Shown piece after piece: positions 24,485 to 32,999 of a stretch of 64,000 bases of DNA; the stretch's first letter is position 1; each line of letters begins with the position of its first letter. The notes below the pieces were generated by a model. The model was given only the letters and a program-made list of their open reading frames with translations. It had not been told where the DNA came from and made no database searches. The position numbers and the translations under genes are program-made. The stretch comes from Rhodobacteraceae bacterium UBA6213. GTDB taxonomy: Bacteria > Pseudomonadota > Alphaproteobacteria > Rhodobacterales > Rhodobacteraceae. Location: assembly GCA_002421605.1 (NCBI GenBank), contig DISJ01000008.1, positions 94,506 to 158,505 of the forward strand, read 5' to 3'.

Positions 24485-25467
24485 AGCATCCCCGGCACCA
24501 CAAGGTCTGGCGGGCGGTGGCCATCGGCAAAGGTCTTGATGTTGACGATCACCTTTTCGCCCATCTCGATGCGACCTTCCAGCGTGGCAGACCCCATATG
24601 CGGCAACAGCACCACATTGGGCAACTCGCGCAGGCGCGGGTTGATTTCGTGGCCATGTTCAAACACATCCAACCCGGCGCCGCCTATTTCACCGGCCCGC
24701 AGCATCCGCGTCAGCGCGTTTTCGTCGATCACCTCACCGCGCGAGGTGTTCACGATCACCGCAGAAGGTTTCATCAGCTTCAGCCGACGCGCGTTCATCA
24801 GATGAAAGGTCGAGGGCGTGTGCGGGCAGTTCACCGACACAACGTCCATCCGCGCCACCATCTGATCAAGGCTTTCCCAATAGGTCGCCTCAAGGCTCGT
24901 TTCGGTCTCGGGGCGCAGGCGCTTGCGGTTGTGGTAATGCACCTGCATCCCAAAGGCGCGGGCGCGTCGCGCCACCGCCTGCCCGATCCGCCCGAGTCCA
25001 AGAATGCCCAACCGCTTGCCCCCCACCCGCGCGCCCATGAACGCAGTGGGCGACCAGCCCTGCCATTCCCCCGCCTGCATCACCGCCAGCCCCTCAGGAA
25101 TGCGCCGCGTCACCGCAAGGATCAGCGCCAGCACCATGTCTGCGGTGTCATCGGTGGTCACACCCGGCGTGTTGGAAACCATCACCCCGCGCTGGCGCGC
25201 CGAGGTAACATCGATATGGTCCACCCCGGCGCCATAGTTGGCGATCAGCTTCAGCTTCGGGCCGGCCTGCGCCAGCATCGCCGCATCGATGTGGTCGGTG
25301 ATGCAAGGCACCAGCACATCGGCATGCTGCATTGCCGCGGCCAGCTCGTCGCGCCCCATGCGCGCGTCGCTTTCGTTCAACTCAACGTCGAACAATTCCT
25401 TCAATCGGGTCTCGACGACCTCGGGCAACCGTCGCGTCACGACAACACTCAACCGTGGTGCAGGCAT
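24481..25467 (-). CDS. D-isomer-specific 2-hydroxyacid dehydrogenase
   Basis: A 328-residue enzyme of the glyoxylate/hydroxypyruvate reductase class. The NAD(P) motif is RLGILGLGRIGQAVARRARA (about 152-171). The catalytic set is visible: Arg in VNTSRGEVIDE, Glu shortly after, and His in LLPHMGSAT. It should interconvert a 2-keto acid such as glyoxylate or hydroxypyruvate with its D-hydroxy acid. The ATG at 25467 follows GAGGAGGG and gives the usual family length. The HExxH lipoprotein gene overlaps its end. Confidence 0.9.
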   Translation of the reverse strand: MPAPRLSVVVTRRLPEVVETRLKELFDVELNESDARMGRDELAAAMQHADVLVPCITDHIDAAMLAQAGPKLKLIANYGAGVDHIDVTSARQRGVMVSNTPGVTTDDTADMVLALILAVTRRIPEGLAVMQAGEWQGWSPTAFMGARVGGKRLGILGLGRIGQAVARRARAFGMQVHYHNRKRLRPETETSLEATYWESLDQMVARMDVVSVNCPHTPSTFHLMNARRLKLMKPSAVIVNTSRGEVIDENALTRMLRAGEIGGAGLDVFEHGHEINPRLRELPNVVLLPHMGSATLEGRIEMGEKVIVNIKTFADGHRPPDLVVPGML

Positions 25468-25587
25468 GACGGCCCTCCTCTTGCTTTGCAAATCCTCGCC
25501 CTTGGTGCAAAGTGACGCGCAAAGGGGCCATACACAAGGCCTCGCGCGCCTCAAGCCAACACGGCGCGCAAAAAGCGAGGCGAGTAG

Positions 25588-26157
25588 ATGCAGGTTTCCG
25601 GGCAAGGTATTGGCAAGGCGGCGTTGTGGTGCGCCATGATGGCACTGGTCTTGGGCAGCGCCGTGGCGGCGGCCGACGAAGCCGCGCTCCCAGCAACTCA
25701 AACAGATGCTGTGCCAGTCGAGACGCCAGAGCGCGGGCCGGTGACCAACCTGCCGCTACCGCGCTTTGTTTCGCTGAAAGGGTCCGAGGGCAACGCGCGC
25801 CGTGGCCCCTCGCTCTCGCATCGCATCGACTGGATTTTTCAACACAATGGCATGCCGCTAAAGATCACCGCCGAATACGGCAACTGGCGGCGCGTCGAAG
25901 ACAGCGAGGGCGCAGGTGGTTGGGTCCACTACTCCCTTTTGTCGGGCGTGCGCTCGGTCACTGTAACCGTCGAATCGCTTGATCTGCGGGTGCGCGCCGA
26001 CCCGGGCGCCCCGGTAGTGGCACAGGCCGAACAGGGCGCAATCGCCCGGTTGGGTGAATGCTTCACTGACTGGTGCCGGATTTCGGTTCCGGGGGTGCAG
26101 GGCTGGGCGCCGAAATCCGCGCTATGGGGCGTCAGCGCGGACGAGTTGCGCGATTAG
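25588..26157 (+). CDS. Exported protein with two SH3-like domains
   Basis: A 189-residue protein with an N-terminal hydrophobic signal (ALWCAMMALVLGSAVAAA). Two bacterial SH3-like repeats follow: about residues 60-115 (GNARRGPSLSHRI to GWVHYSLLSG) and 125-185 (LDLRVRADPGAPVV to GWAPKSALWG). Such modules often bind peptidoglycan peptides or other proteins in the periplasm. It is divergent from the 2-hydroxyacid dehydrogenase gene. A precise role cannot be read from the sequence. Confidence 0.85.
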   Translation: MQVSGQGIGKAALWCAMMALVLGSAVAAADEAALPATQTDAVPVETPERGPVTNLPLPRFVSLKGSEGNARRGPSLSHRIDWIFQHNGMPLKITAEYGNWRRVEDSEGAGGWVHYSLLSGVRSVTVTVESLDLRVRADPGAPVVAQAEQGAIARLGECFTDWCRISVPGVQGWAPKSALWGVSADELRD

Positions 26158-26245
26158 GCCAGCGCGCCCAGCAATCGCAACTGGCAATAGGCGTGGCATC
26201 GACGTAAGGCAGGCGCCACGTTCAAAGAACAAGCTCGGGGCAGCC

Positions 26246-27127
26246 ATGGCGATCAAAACGCATCGACTATTGAACCTGTCGTCGGGCATTGCCTCGGTTT
26301 CGGTGGCGCTGGCGCTGGTGGCGCTGAAGGCCTGGGCGCTAAGCCAGACCGGCTCGCTGGCCATTGCCGCCTCGCTGACAGATTCGGGGATCGACCTGCT
26401 GGTGTCGCTTGGCGGGCTGATGGCCATCATCTATGCGGCGCGCCCGCCCGATGCCGATCACGCCTTTGGCCATACCTCGGCCGAAGACCTTGCCGCACTT
26501 GCGCAGGCGCTGATTATTCTGGCCTCGGCGGGGTTGATCGGCTGGGCGGCGATTGCCCGGATCGTGCGCTTCGAGGCGGCCCCGCTTGCCTCCGAGGCAG
26601 AGGGCATCGCAGTAATGCTGACTTCGGCGGCGCTGACCGGTGCGTTGGTGCTCTGGCAGCGCTTTGTGGCGCGGCGCACCGGCAACCGCGTGGTGGCCGC
26701 CGACCAGTTGCACTACATCGGCGACCTTCTGCCAACACTCGGCGCGATCATCGCGCTGCTGGCATCTGCAACGTGGGGCATCGGCGGCATAGACAGCGCC
26801 GTGGCGCTGATTGCCGCAGCCTATATGGCTTGGGGCGCGCTGCGTATTGGCGGGGGGGCGTGGGATGCACTGATGGACCGCACCGCCGACCCAGCGCTGG
26901 TTGAAAGCATCGCCGCCATAGCACGCGACTGGCCCGGCGTGCACGGCTATCACGACCTGAAAACCCGCACCGCCGGATCACGGCTGTTTGTGTATCTGCA
27001 TGTCGAGCTTGACGGCGACCAGACCCTGCGCGAGGCGCACGCGATCAGCGCCGGGCTAAAGCGGCAAATCCTGCTAAAGTATCCGCAGGCCGATGTGATC
27101 ATCCACCAAGACGTGGCGCGCGATTAA
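26246..27127 (+). CDS. Cation diffusion facilitator (FieF-like)
   Basis: A 293-residue CDF exporter with an N-terminal membrane domain of about six helices. The helix-2 metal site appears as SLTDSGIDLL and the helix-5 site as DQLHYIGDLLP, giving the usual Asp/His ligands. A C-terminal cytoplasmic domain ends with VHGYHDLKTRTAGSRLFVYL and VIIHQDV, including His ligands. It should export divalent metals such as Fe, Zn or Mn in exchange for protons. The start follows GCTCGGGGCAGCC without a strong SD. Confidence 0.88.
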   Translation: MAIKTHRLLNLSSGIASVSVALALVALKAWALSQTGSLAIAASLTDSGIDLLVSLGGLMAIIYAARPPDADHAFGHTSAEDLAALAQALIILASAGLIGWAAIARIVRFEAAPLASEAEGIAVMLTSAALTGALVLWQRFVARRTGNRVVAADQLHYIGDLLPTLGAIIALLASATWGIGGIDSAVALIAAAYMAWGALRIGGGAWDALMDRTADPALVESIAAIARDWPGVHGYHDLKTRTAGSRLFVYLHVELDGDQTLREAHAISAGLKRQILLKYPQADVIIHQDVARD

Positions 27128-27136
27128 GGCGCCCCG

Positions 27137-27940
27137 TCAAGGCTGCGGTGCGCCGCGCGCGCGCAGCCGCTGCTCTAGCCGACGCAGCGCCAGTGACAGC
27201 GTTACCGTCATCGTCAGATAGATCAGCGCGACAACGTTATAGGTTTCAAAATAGCGAAAGTTACCCGCCGCAGTCACCTTGCCCAGTTGCGTTATATCGG
27301 CCACGCCAAGCACTGAAACCAGCGAGCTGTCTTTCACCATTGCCACAAAATCATTGCCCAAAGGCGGCAGGATAGTGCGAAACGCTTGCGGAAACACGAT
27401 GTGTCGAAACCGTAACCAGCGGTTCAGCCCCAGCGCCTCGGCGGCCTCGATCTGGCCCTGATCGACTGCTTGCAACCCGGCCCGAAACACCTCGGCGATA
27501 AAGGCCGAATAGGCCAGCACCAGCGCCAGCACCGCGCGCGCCAGCAGCGGAAAATCGCGCGTGCTCAGCGCGCCAAGTCCCATGGGCTCTGCCACGCGGT
27601 TCCACCCCGCCACCAGCATCGGCGTCAGCGCAAAGGCCACATAAAGCAACAGCACGATGATCGGCACACCGCGCACAATCTCGATGTATAACCGCGCTGC
27701 CTGCCGCGCGATCAGGCTTTTGGACAAAAGCGCCACCGCAAGCCCAAGCCCGATCACCGCCGCACCCAAAAACGCCACCACCGTTACCAACACCGTGATG
27801 CCAATTCCCTTGGAAAGCGTGGCAAGCACGCGCGCATAAACATCGTCGCTGGCCACCTGCCAAAACAGCCAGAGGCCGGTGGCTACAAGAACCACCAACC
27901 ACCACGGGAAATCTTTGCCCTTGGGCTTTGGCGCGCTCAC
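27137..27940 (-). CDS. Polar amino acid ABC transporter permease (HisM family)
   Basis: A 267-residue inner membrane protein with about five helices and the HisM-type EAA loop AAEALGLNRWLRFRHIVFPQ (about residues 183-202). The GTG at 27940 is preferred. An ATG at 27985 would overlap the binding-protein gene and add only a charged, shadow-like leader. It forms the channel for the binding protein encoded just upstream. No ATP-binding gene follows; the downstream gene is convergent. Confidence 0.85.
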   Translation of the reverse strand: MSAPKPKGKDFPWWLVVLVATGLWLFWQVASDDVYARVLATLSKGIGITVLVTVVAFLGAAVIGLGLAVALLSKSLIARQAARLYIEIVRGVPIIVLLLYVAFALTPMLVAGWNRVAEPMGLGALSTRDFPLLARAVLALVLAYSAFIAEVFRAGLQAVDQGQIEAAEALGLNRWLRFRHIVFPQAFRTILPPLGNDFVAMVKDSSLVSVLGVADITQLGKVTAAGNFRYFETYNVVALIYLTMTVTLSLALRRLEQRLRARGAPQP

Positions 27941-27962
27941 TTCGGCGCCGCGCGGCCGCGCC

Positions 27963-28742
27963 CTACTGCCCCATCTTGTAGTCAAGGAACCACTTGGTGT
28001 TCAGCGCCGCGATCGTGCCATCCGCCAACATCGCCGCAATCGCTGCGTTGACCGGCGCAACAAGGTCAGAGCCTTTGGGGAAAATGAACCCGAAATCTTC
28101 GGTGCCAAGCTTTTCGCCAACAATCTTCAGCCCGCCGTTCGATGAAGCCACATATCCCGCGCCCGCCGTGCCATCGGTCAGCACCAGATCCACATCCCCC
28201 GCGCGCAACGCCTCGACACCCGCACCAAAGGTTTCAAACATCTTGATGCGCGGGTTGGCCTCGTTGCCATCCAGCACCTCATAGACGCCAACATAAAAGG
28301 GCGTGGTGCCCGGTTGGGCTGCCATCAGCAGTTTGGGATCGGCAGCAAAGCTTGCCGCATCGGCAAATCGCGCCTCGTCGCCGCGCACCAGCATCACCAT
28401 TTCGCTGCGCATATAAGCATCTGAAAAATCGACTACTTCCTTGCGATCATCGCGGATCGTGATGCCCGTCATGCCGATGTCGAACTGCCCACCCGAAACC
28501 GCCGGAATCATCGCATCCCAGCTGGAATTGGCGTAAGAAACATCCATGTTCAACCGCGTGGCAATCTCGGCCATGGCGTCATATTCCCAGCCAATCGCGG
28601 CCCCCGAACCATCGACAAACTGCAGCGGCGGATAGGCGTTTTCAGTAACCACCACCACCTTGCGCCCGCCCAGATCGGGCACTTGCGCGACGGCGGCGGT
28701 TGCGGAAAGCAAAAGTGCGGCAAGGGCTGCGACAATCTTCAC
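27963..28742 (-). CDS. Polar amino acid ABC transporter substrate-binding protein
   Basis: A 259-residue periplasmic binding protein of the SBP_bac_3 family. A signal peptide (VKIVAALAALLLSATAAVA) is followed by the typical VVVTENAYPPLQFVD start, GWEYDAMAEIATRL and the FDIGMTGITIRDDRKEVVDFS block. The GTG at 28742 is supported by AGGAG eight bases upstream; an ATG at 28775 lacks this. It should deliver a polar amino acid to the permease that follows. Confidence 0.89.
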   Translation of the reverse strand: MKIVAALAALLLSATAAVAQVPDLGGRKVVVVTENAYPPLQFVDGSGAAIGWEYDAMAEIATRLNMDVSYANSSWDAMIPAVSGGQFDIGMTGITIRDDRKEVVDFSDAYMRSEMVMLVRGDEARFADAASFAADPKLLMAAQPGTTPFYVGVYEVLDGNEANPRIKMFETFGAGVEALRAGDVDLVLTDGTAGAGYVASSNGGLKIVGEKLGTEDFGFIFPKGSDLVAPVNAAIAAMLADGTIAALNTKWFLDYKMGQ

Positions 28743-28921
28743 GGGCGATACTCCTATGAGCTGCGGTTTCGCCAAATCCTAGGCCCGCGCTCTGATGCTG
28801 TCCAGCGCGGCGCGGCGCGGGGCGGGCGCGCGAGCGGGAAACACGCCAGGGTGGTGAAACTATTGGGCGTGCAGCGGCCTGCCTACTTGCTTTGCACCGC
28901 TCTCAGACGCAGATTTCACGC

Positions 28922-29260
28922 ATGACCAGATACCTCATCTCTTTCCCAAGCGAAGCCCTGCGCCTGACCTCGGAAGAATTTCCGATCGTGGCGGCAGCGG
29001 CGCGCGCGGTCATTGCAGAGGCCAAGGTTGCCGGCGTCTATGTATTCGCCGGCGGGATTCATGAGGGGGTGGACCCGGTTCTGGTCGCCGCCGACGGGGC
29101 GGTGTCTTCCGAGATTTATCCCAACAGCAGGCTCAAGGGTGGCTTCACGCTGCTCGAACTGCCCACGCGCGAGGACGCCGTGGAATGGGCAAGAAAAATC
29201 GCGCTCGCCTGCCGCTGTCCGCAGGAACTTCGCGAATTCATGTATGATCCGGATAGCTAG
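28922..29260 (+). CDS. YCII-related domain protein
   Basis: A 112-residue small protein with the ferredoxin-like pattern of the YCII/DGPF family: an N-terminal strand RYLISFPSEA, the central AGVYVFAGGIHEG and SSEIYPNSRLKGGFTLLELP, and the EDAVEWARKIALAC helix. These proteins are often found with ECF sigma factors or as small cytoplasmic catalysts, but most have no assigned function. It stands alone between the amino acid transporter and the DUF1761 gene. The ATG at 28922 is preferred over an upstream in-frame start at 28892. Confidence 0.78.
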   Translation: MTRYLISFPSEALRLTSEEFPIVAAAARAVIAEAKVAGVYVFAGGIHEGVDPVLVAADGAVSSEIYPNSRLKGGFTLLELPTREDAVEWARKIALACRCPQELREFMYDPDS

Positions 29261-29381
29261 GCTTTGCACGCAACAACGCCATCATGCGACCCCTTGACAG
29301 CACCTTAACACCCCCAGAAATATCCTTCTAAATCAACGTATTGACCAGTCTATCACGTGAGTTATCAACGGCCCGAACCGC

Positions 29382-29765
29382 CTAAAGCACCAACTGCGCC
29401 CCGATCATCAGCGCAGCACTCAAAAGCCAGCTTCCGGCATCGACGTTACGCGCAAATGGACCAAGCTTTTTGAAAGCGTTGTTGGAATACCCCATCACAA
29501 CATAGGCCGCGATCCCCAGCAGCAGCGGCCCCAACTGCCCGCGCGCCATCATAACACCCACGAACAGCCCCAACAGCACCAACCCCAACACCAGCGAGCC
29601 GAAGGTCACCGCCATCGGTTCACTGCGATCATGCGTCACCCGGGCCGCGGCCGACCAGCCCGTGTAGAACCCTTTGGGCGAATACCAGATCCACCCGGCC
29701 ACGAACGACGCAATCACCCCCACCAGCACCGCCAGCCAGTTCACGCCTGCAAAAAGATCAACCAT
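29382..29765 (-). CDS. DUF1761 family membrane protein
   Basis: A 127-residue protein with four predicted membrane helices and the DUF1761 pattern: NWLAVLVGVIASFVAGWIWYSP at the start (shown in part), then GYSNNAFKKL and a final helix. Its start overlaps the ThiF/MoeB gene by eight bases, so it is the last gene of the nucleotide operon. Function is unknown. The 120 bases between it and the YCII gene hold no other gene and are AT-rich. Confidence 0.83.
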   Translation of the reverse strand: MVDLFAGVNWLAVLVGVIASFVAGWIWYSPKGFYTGWSAAARVTHDRSEPMAVTFGSLVLGLVLLGLFVGVMMARGQLGPLLLGIAAYVVMGYSNNAFKKLGPFARNVDAGSWLLSAALMIGAQLVL

Positions 29766-30822
29766 GTTGCTCTCCCAAAAGGCCCTTCTGCATGGCGCTA
29801 CAATGCGGGCAATCGGGGTTTTTCGCAATCTCGATGACCCGGCTTTCACCCCAAAGCGCGTCATGCAGAATAAGGCGCCCGCGCAAGGTTTGCCCTGCCC
29901 CGGTGATCTCCTTGATCGCCTCGCCTGCCATCATCGCGCCAATAACGCCCGGCAACGCCCCCATCACCCCCGCTTCGGCGCAACTCGGCGCCAGCCCCGC
30001 CGCGGGGGCCTCGGGAAAGACGCAAGCATAACAGGGCGCGCCGCGGGCGGGGTCGTAAAGGCTCAATTGCCCCTCCCACTGCGAAATCGCGCCCGACAAA
30101 AGCGGCTTGCCCGCCGCAATGCAGGCGCTGTTAAGAAGGTAGCGGGCGGCGAAATTATCCGTTCCGTCAAGAACCAGATCATAGCCCGCCAAAAGCTCCG
30201 CCGCGTTTTCAGCCGTTACACGCTGGGGATGCTGAGTCACAGTGATGAAAGGGTTGAGCGCCTTCATCGTCATTTCAGCCGAGCGCGTCTTGGCCATGCC
30301 GATCCGCTCGTCGGTATGGATCACCTGTCGCTGCAGGTTCGAACTTGAAACCGCATCGTCATCGGCCACGCCGATCGTGCCCACCCCTGCTGCGGCAAGA
30401 TATAGCAGAATGGGCGAGCCAAGTCCCCCTGCCCCCACTACCAGCACCCGCGCCGCCTTCAGCCGCGCCTGCCCCGGCCCGCCGACCTCGCGCAGCATGA
30501 TGTGGCGCGCATAGCGCTCCAATTCGGCCGGGGAAAAGGCGCCCTTGGGCGTAGCCTCGGCAACCGGCGCGGGGCGCGCGCGCGCCTGCAACCAGCGCAA
30601 CCCCGCGCGATACCCAAGCGCCAGCGCCACCGCGCCGCCCACCACCAGCCATCCCGCAAGGCTGCCGCCGATCTGCACCAGCACCGGATGCCCCGCAGGC
30701 AGCGCCAGATGCGCGAGCACCCCTGCCGCCCAGAGCCCCACAAGGAGCCCACCGATCGCGCGTTGCGAAAGCCGGAAGGCCACCGCGAACGCCATAATCG
30801 CCAGTATGAGCAATAACACCAT
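29758..30822 (-). CDS. ThiF/MoeB-family adenylyltransferase with N-terminal membrane anchor
   Basis: A 354-residue E1-like enzyme that should adenylate the C-terminal Gly of a small ubiquitin-like sulfur carrier for molybdopterin or thiamin synthesis. The ATP motif VLVVGAGGLGSPILLYLAAAG (in part; about residues 127-147), the NLQRQVIHT block, the DGTDNFAARYLLN block and zinc Cys pairs CYAC and CPHC are present. About the first 70 residues form three hydrophobic segments, which classical MoeB lacks, so the enzyme is probably anchored to the inner membrane. It sits between dut and the DUF1761 gene. Confidence 0.87.
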   Translation of the reverse strand: MVLLLILAIMAFAVAFRLSQRAIGGLLVGLWAAGVLAHLALPAGHPVLVQIGGSLAGWLVVGGAVALALGYRAGLRWLQARARPAPVAEATPKGAFSPAELERYARHIMLREVGGPGQARLKAARVLVVGAGGLGSPILLYLAAAGVGTIGVADDDAVSSSNLQRQVIHTDERIGMAKTRSAEMTMKALNPFITVTQHPQRVTAENAAELLAGYDLVLDGTDNFAARYLLNSACIAAGKPLLSGAISQWEGQLSLYDPARGAPCYACVFPEAPAAGLAPSCAEAGVMGALPGVIGAMMAGEAIKEITGAGQTLRGRLILHDALWGESRVIEIAKNPDCPHCSAMQKGLLGEQHG

Positions 30823-30833
30823 GAACCGCCCCT

Positions 30834-31298
30834 TTAACTCAGCCCGGTCGAGCCAAAGCCGCCCGCGCCGCGCGTTGTTTCACCCAATTGCGCAACCAGA
30901 TCGAACCCGGCCTGCAGCACCGGCGCCACCACCATCTGCGCGATGCGCTCGCCGTGGCCGATCACGAAATCCTCTGCCCCAAGGTTGATGACGATCACAC
31001 CAAGCGGCCCGCGATAATCGCTGTCGATAGTGCCGGGGCTGTTGACCAACGCCAGTCCGTGCTTCAGCGCAAGGCCCGACCGCGGGCGCAGTTGCACCTC
31101 ATACCCCGGCGGAATCTCCATCCGCAACCCGGTGGGCACCAGCACCCGCTGCATCGGCGCCAGCCGCAGCCCCAGCGCGCGCGCTTCGGGCGGAAGGTTG
31201 GCGCGCAGGTCGGCCCCCGCTGCGCCGGCAGTTTCATAGGCGGGCAGCGGCACCGCCGCATCTGCCCATGCCTCACGCAATACCCTGATCGTCGTCAT
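30834..31298 (-). CDS. dut: dUTP diphosphatase
   Basis: A 154-residue trimeric-type dUTPase that converts dUTP to dUMP and keeps uracil out of DNA. All five motifs are visible: AGADLRANLP, PRSGLALKHG, VNSPGTIDSDYRG, RIAQMVVAPV and the C-terminal arm RGAGGFGSTG. Its start overlaps the phosphoribosyltransferase stop by four bases. It is part of an overlapping nucleotide operon. Confidence 0.97.
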   Translation of the reverse strand: MTTIRVLREAWADAAVPLPAYETAGAAGADLRANLPPEARALGLRLAPMQRVLVPTGLRMEIPPGYEVQLRPRSGLALKHGLALVNSPGTIDSDYRGPLGVIVINLGAEDFVIGHGERIAQMVVAPVLQAGFDLVAQLGETTRGAGGFGSTGLS

Positions 31299-31996
31299 TC
31301 GCCGCCCTCCGTTGCGCGCCAGCGCCCATCCGGCGTGCGCGCCAGCCGGGGCGTTTCCATTGCCCCCACGACATGCAGCGTCGGAAATGGCGAATTCGCC
31401 AGCACCGTGCGCCAGCCTTCGCCTTGCAGCATCGCAAAGGTCGCCACCTGCGGTGTGATCCCGGCGCGCGCAAGCAGGCGCAACACCGCACCAAGCGTGC
31501 GCCCCGAACTTGCCACATCATCGACCAGCGCTACCCGTCGCCCCTCGAACAGCGGCAACATGCGCGGATCAAGATAGACGCGCTTCACCTGCTCGGGGCT
31601 GGTGATCGAGCTCATTGGCTCGCTCAGCGCCTCGTCATACCAAAACTTGCGCGAGGTGCCCAAGGCCACCATCCGCGCATGCCCAAGCGCGCGCGCCACA
31701 CCCGCCGCAAGCGATAGGCCCAGCGTGGGAACGCCCACCACAACGTCGGGCGCAAAGGGGCGCGCGGCATCGGCCATCGCCTCCACCAGCGCCTCTTCAA
31801 CCACAAAGCTTGCCTGATTGACGATCAGCGAGGCCACGGCCGCCTGCCCGTCCCCCGGCAAGACCCGCACCGGCAGCGCGACCTGCCGCCCGTCTGGCAA
31901 GGTGCCGGGGAAGACCTTGCCCCAGCCCCCTGCCTCGGGCTGAATCGTGCCGGGGGGGTACAGATCTTGCCAAAAGCCGTGCGGATGCTCGATCAT
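31295..31996 (-). CDS. Phosphoribosyltransferase family protein
   Basis: A 233-residue type I phosphoribosyltransferase. The PRPP-binding motif is RVALVDDVASSGRTLGAVLR (about 151-170), with two acidic residues followed by ASSGRT. The enzyme should join a purine or pyrimidine base to PRPP. The neighbouring nucleoside hydrolase releases free bases, so salvage of the same bases is a natural pairing. It overlaps both neighbours by four bases (nucleoside hydrolase and dut). The base is not identifiable from sequence alone. Confidence 0.86.
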   Translation of the reverse strand: MIEHPHGFWQDLYPPGTIQPEAGGWGKVFPGTLPDGRQVALPVRVLPGDGQAAVASLIVNQASFVVEEALVEAMADAARPFAPDVVVGVPTLGLSLAAGVARALGHARMVALGTSRKFWYDEALSEPMSSITSPEQVKRVYLDPRMLPLFEGRRVALVDDVASSGRTLGAVLRLLARAGITPQVATFAMLQGEGWRTVLANSPFPTLHVVGAMETPRLARTPDGRWRATEGGE

Positions 31997-32922
31997 CGCG
32001 CGCCATTCCCCAGATGCGTGGCCAAAAGCGTCAGCGCACCTGCGCCGTCAACCCGCAGCGCCACCTGCACGGGCGGGGCGGCATGATCGGGCGAAAGCGT
32101 GCCCGCCTCGCGCCCTGCCGACAGATCGACCGAAAGGCCCATCGGCTCGCACCCAAACAACGCAGGATTCTCAGCCAGCAGCATCACACAGGGGTCATGC
32201 AGTGGGCGGCTGGTGGCCAAGGCCCCGGCAACGGTGGTGCTTTCGAAATAGGCCTGAACCAGTTTTGCCGTGGCCTTGGCCGCAGGCCGCCCGGTCGCGT
32301 CCAGATTGGCCAGATAGGGCGCATCGGCCCGCACCTGGCGCGTGGCATCAAGCGGTATCAGCCACATCGGCAGACCCGCGCGCAACACGATCTCGCCCGC
32401 TTCTGGGTCGGCGGCAATGTTGAACTCGGCGCGCGGCCCGACGTTGCCAGCTTCGTGAATGACGCCTCCCATGGCGATCAGGCGACCAATGCGCGCCGCC
32501 GCCCCGGGGTGTTCTTGCACCAGCCGCGCAATATTGGTCATCGGCCCCAACGCCAGCACGTCGATGCTGCCCGCAGGTTCGCGCAGCAAAAGCGCCGCTA
32601 GCCATTCGACCGCACCCTGCAATGCGGGCACCAAGGGCGCAGGCAGCACCACGCCTCCCAACCCGTCATTGCCGTGAATTTCGGACGCGTCATATCCATT
32701 GCGCGCCAGCGGTGCCGCAGCCCCCGCCACGAGCGGCACATCCGACCGCCCCATCAACGCAAGCAGCCCACCTGCGTTGCGCGTGGTGGTCGCGATGCCG
32801 ATGTTGCCCGCCACCGTGGTCAGGCCCAACACCTCAAACGCGGGTGAGGAAAGCGCGTACAGAATGGCGACGGCATCGTCGATGCCCGGATCGGTGTCGA
32901 TCACCGCGCGTATTTTTGCCAT
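31993..32922 (-). CDS. Inosine-uridine preferring nucleoside hydrolase
   Basis: A 309-residue nucleoside hydrolase that splits ribonucleosides into base and ribose. The calcium-binding motif DTDPGIDDA at residues 8-16, the VAGNIGI segment and ALGPMTNIARLV and the VIHEAGNVGPRAEFNIAADP block (partial) are clear. The ATG at 32922 gives the usual length. It opens the operon that continues with phosphoribosyltransferase and dut, and faces the adenine-deaminase-like gene. Confidence 0.93.
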   Translation of the reverse strand: MAKIRAVIDTDPGIDDAVAILYALSSPAFEVLGLTTVAGNIGIATTTRNAGGLLALMGRSDVPLVAGAAAPLARNGYDASEIHGNDGLGGVVLPAPLVPALQGAVEWLAALLLREPAGSIDVLALGPMTNIARLVQEHPGAAARIGRLIAMGGVIHEAGNVGPRAEFNIAADPEAGEIVLRAGLPMWLIPLDATRQVRADAPYLANLDATGRPAAKATAKLVQAYFESTTVAGALATSRPLHDPCVMLLAENPALFGCEPMGLSVDLSAGREAGTLSPDHAAPPVQVALRVDGAGALTLLATHLGNGAR

Positions 32923-32999
32923 CCTGGCCCCCTTGCAACGCCCCCCTCTTTCATAGTGAATCGGCGCGCATCCACAAGAGAGCGGTGCGAGGAGTTCCA

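Noticed and set aside
29261..29381. AT-richer gap between the YCII and DUF1761 genes, considered for a small RNA or promoter.
   Set aside because: No stable hairpin, tRNA-like structure or clear promoter pair could be found by eye.
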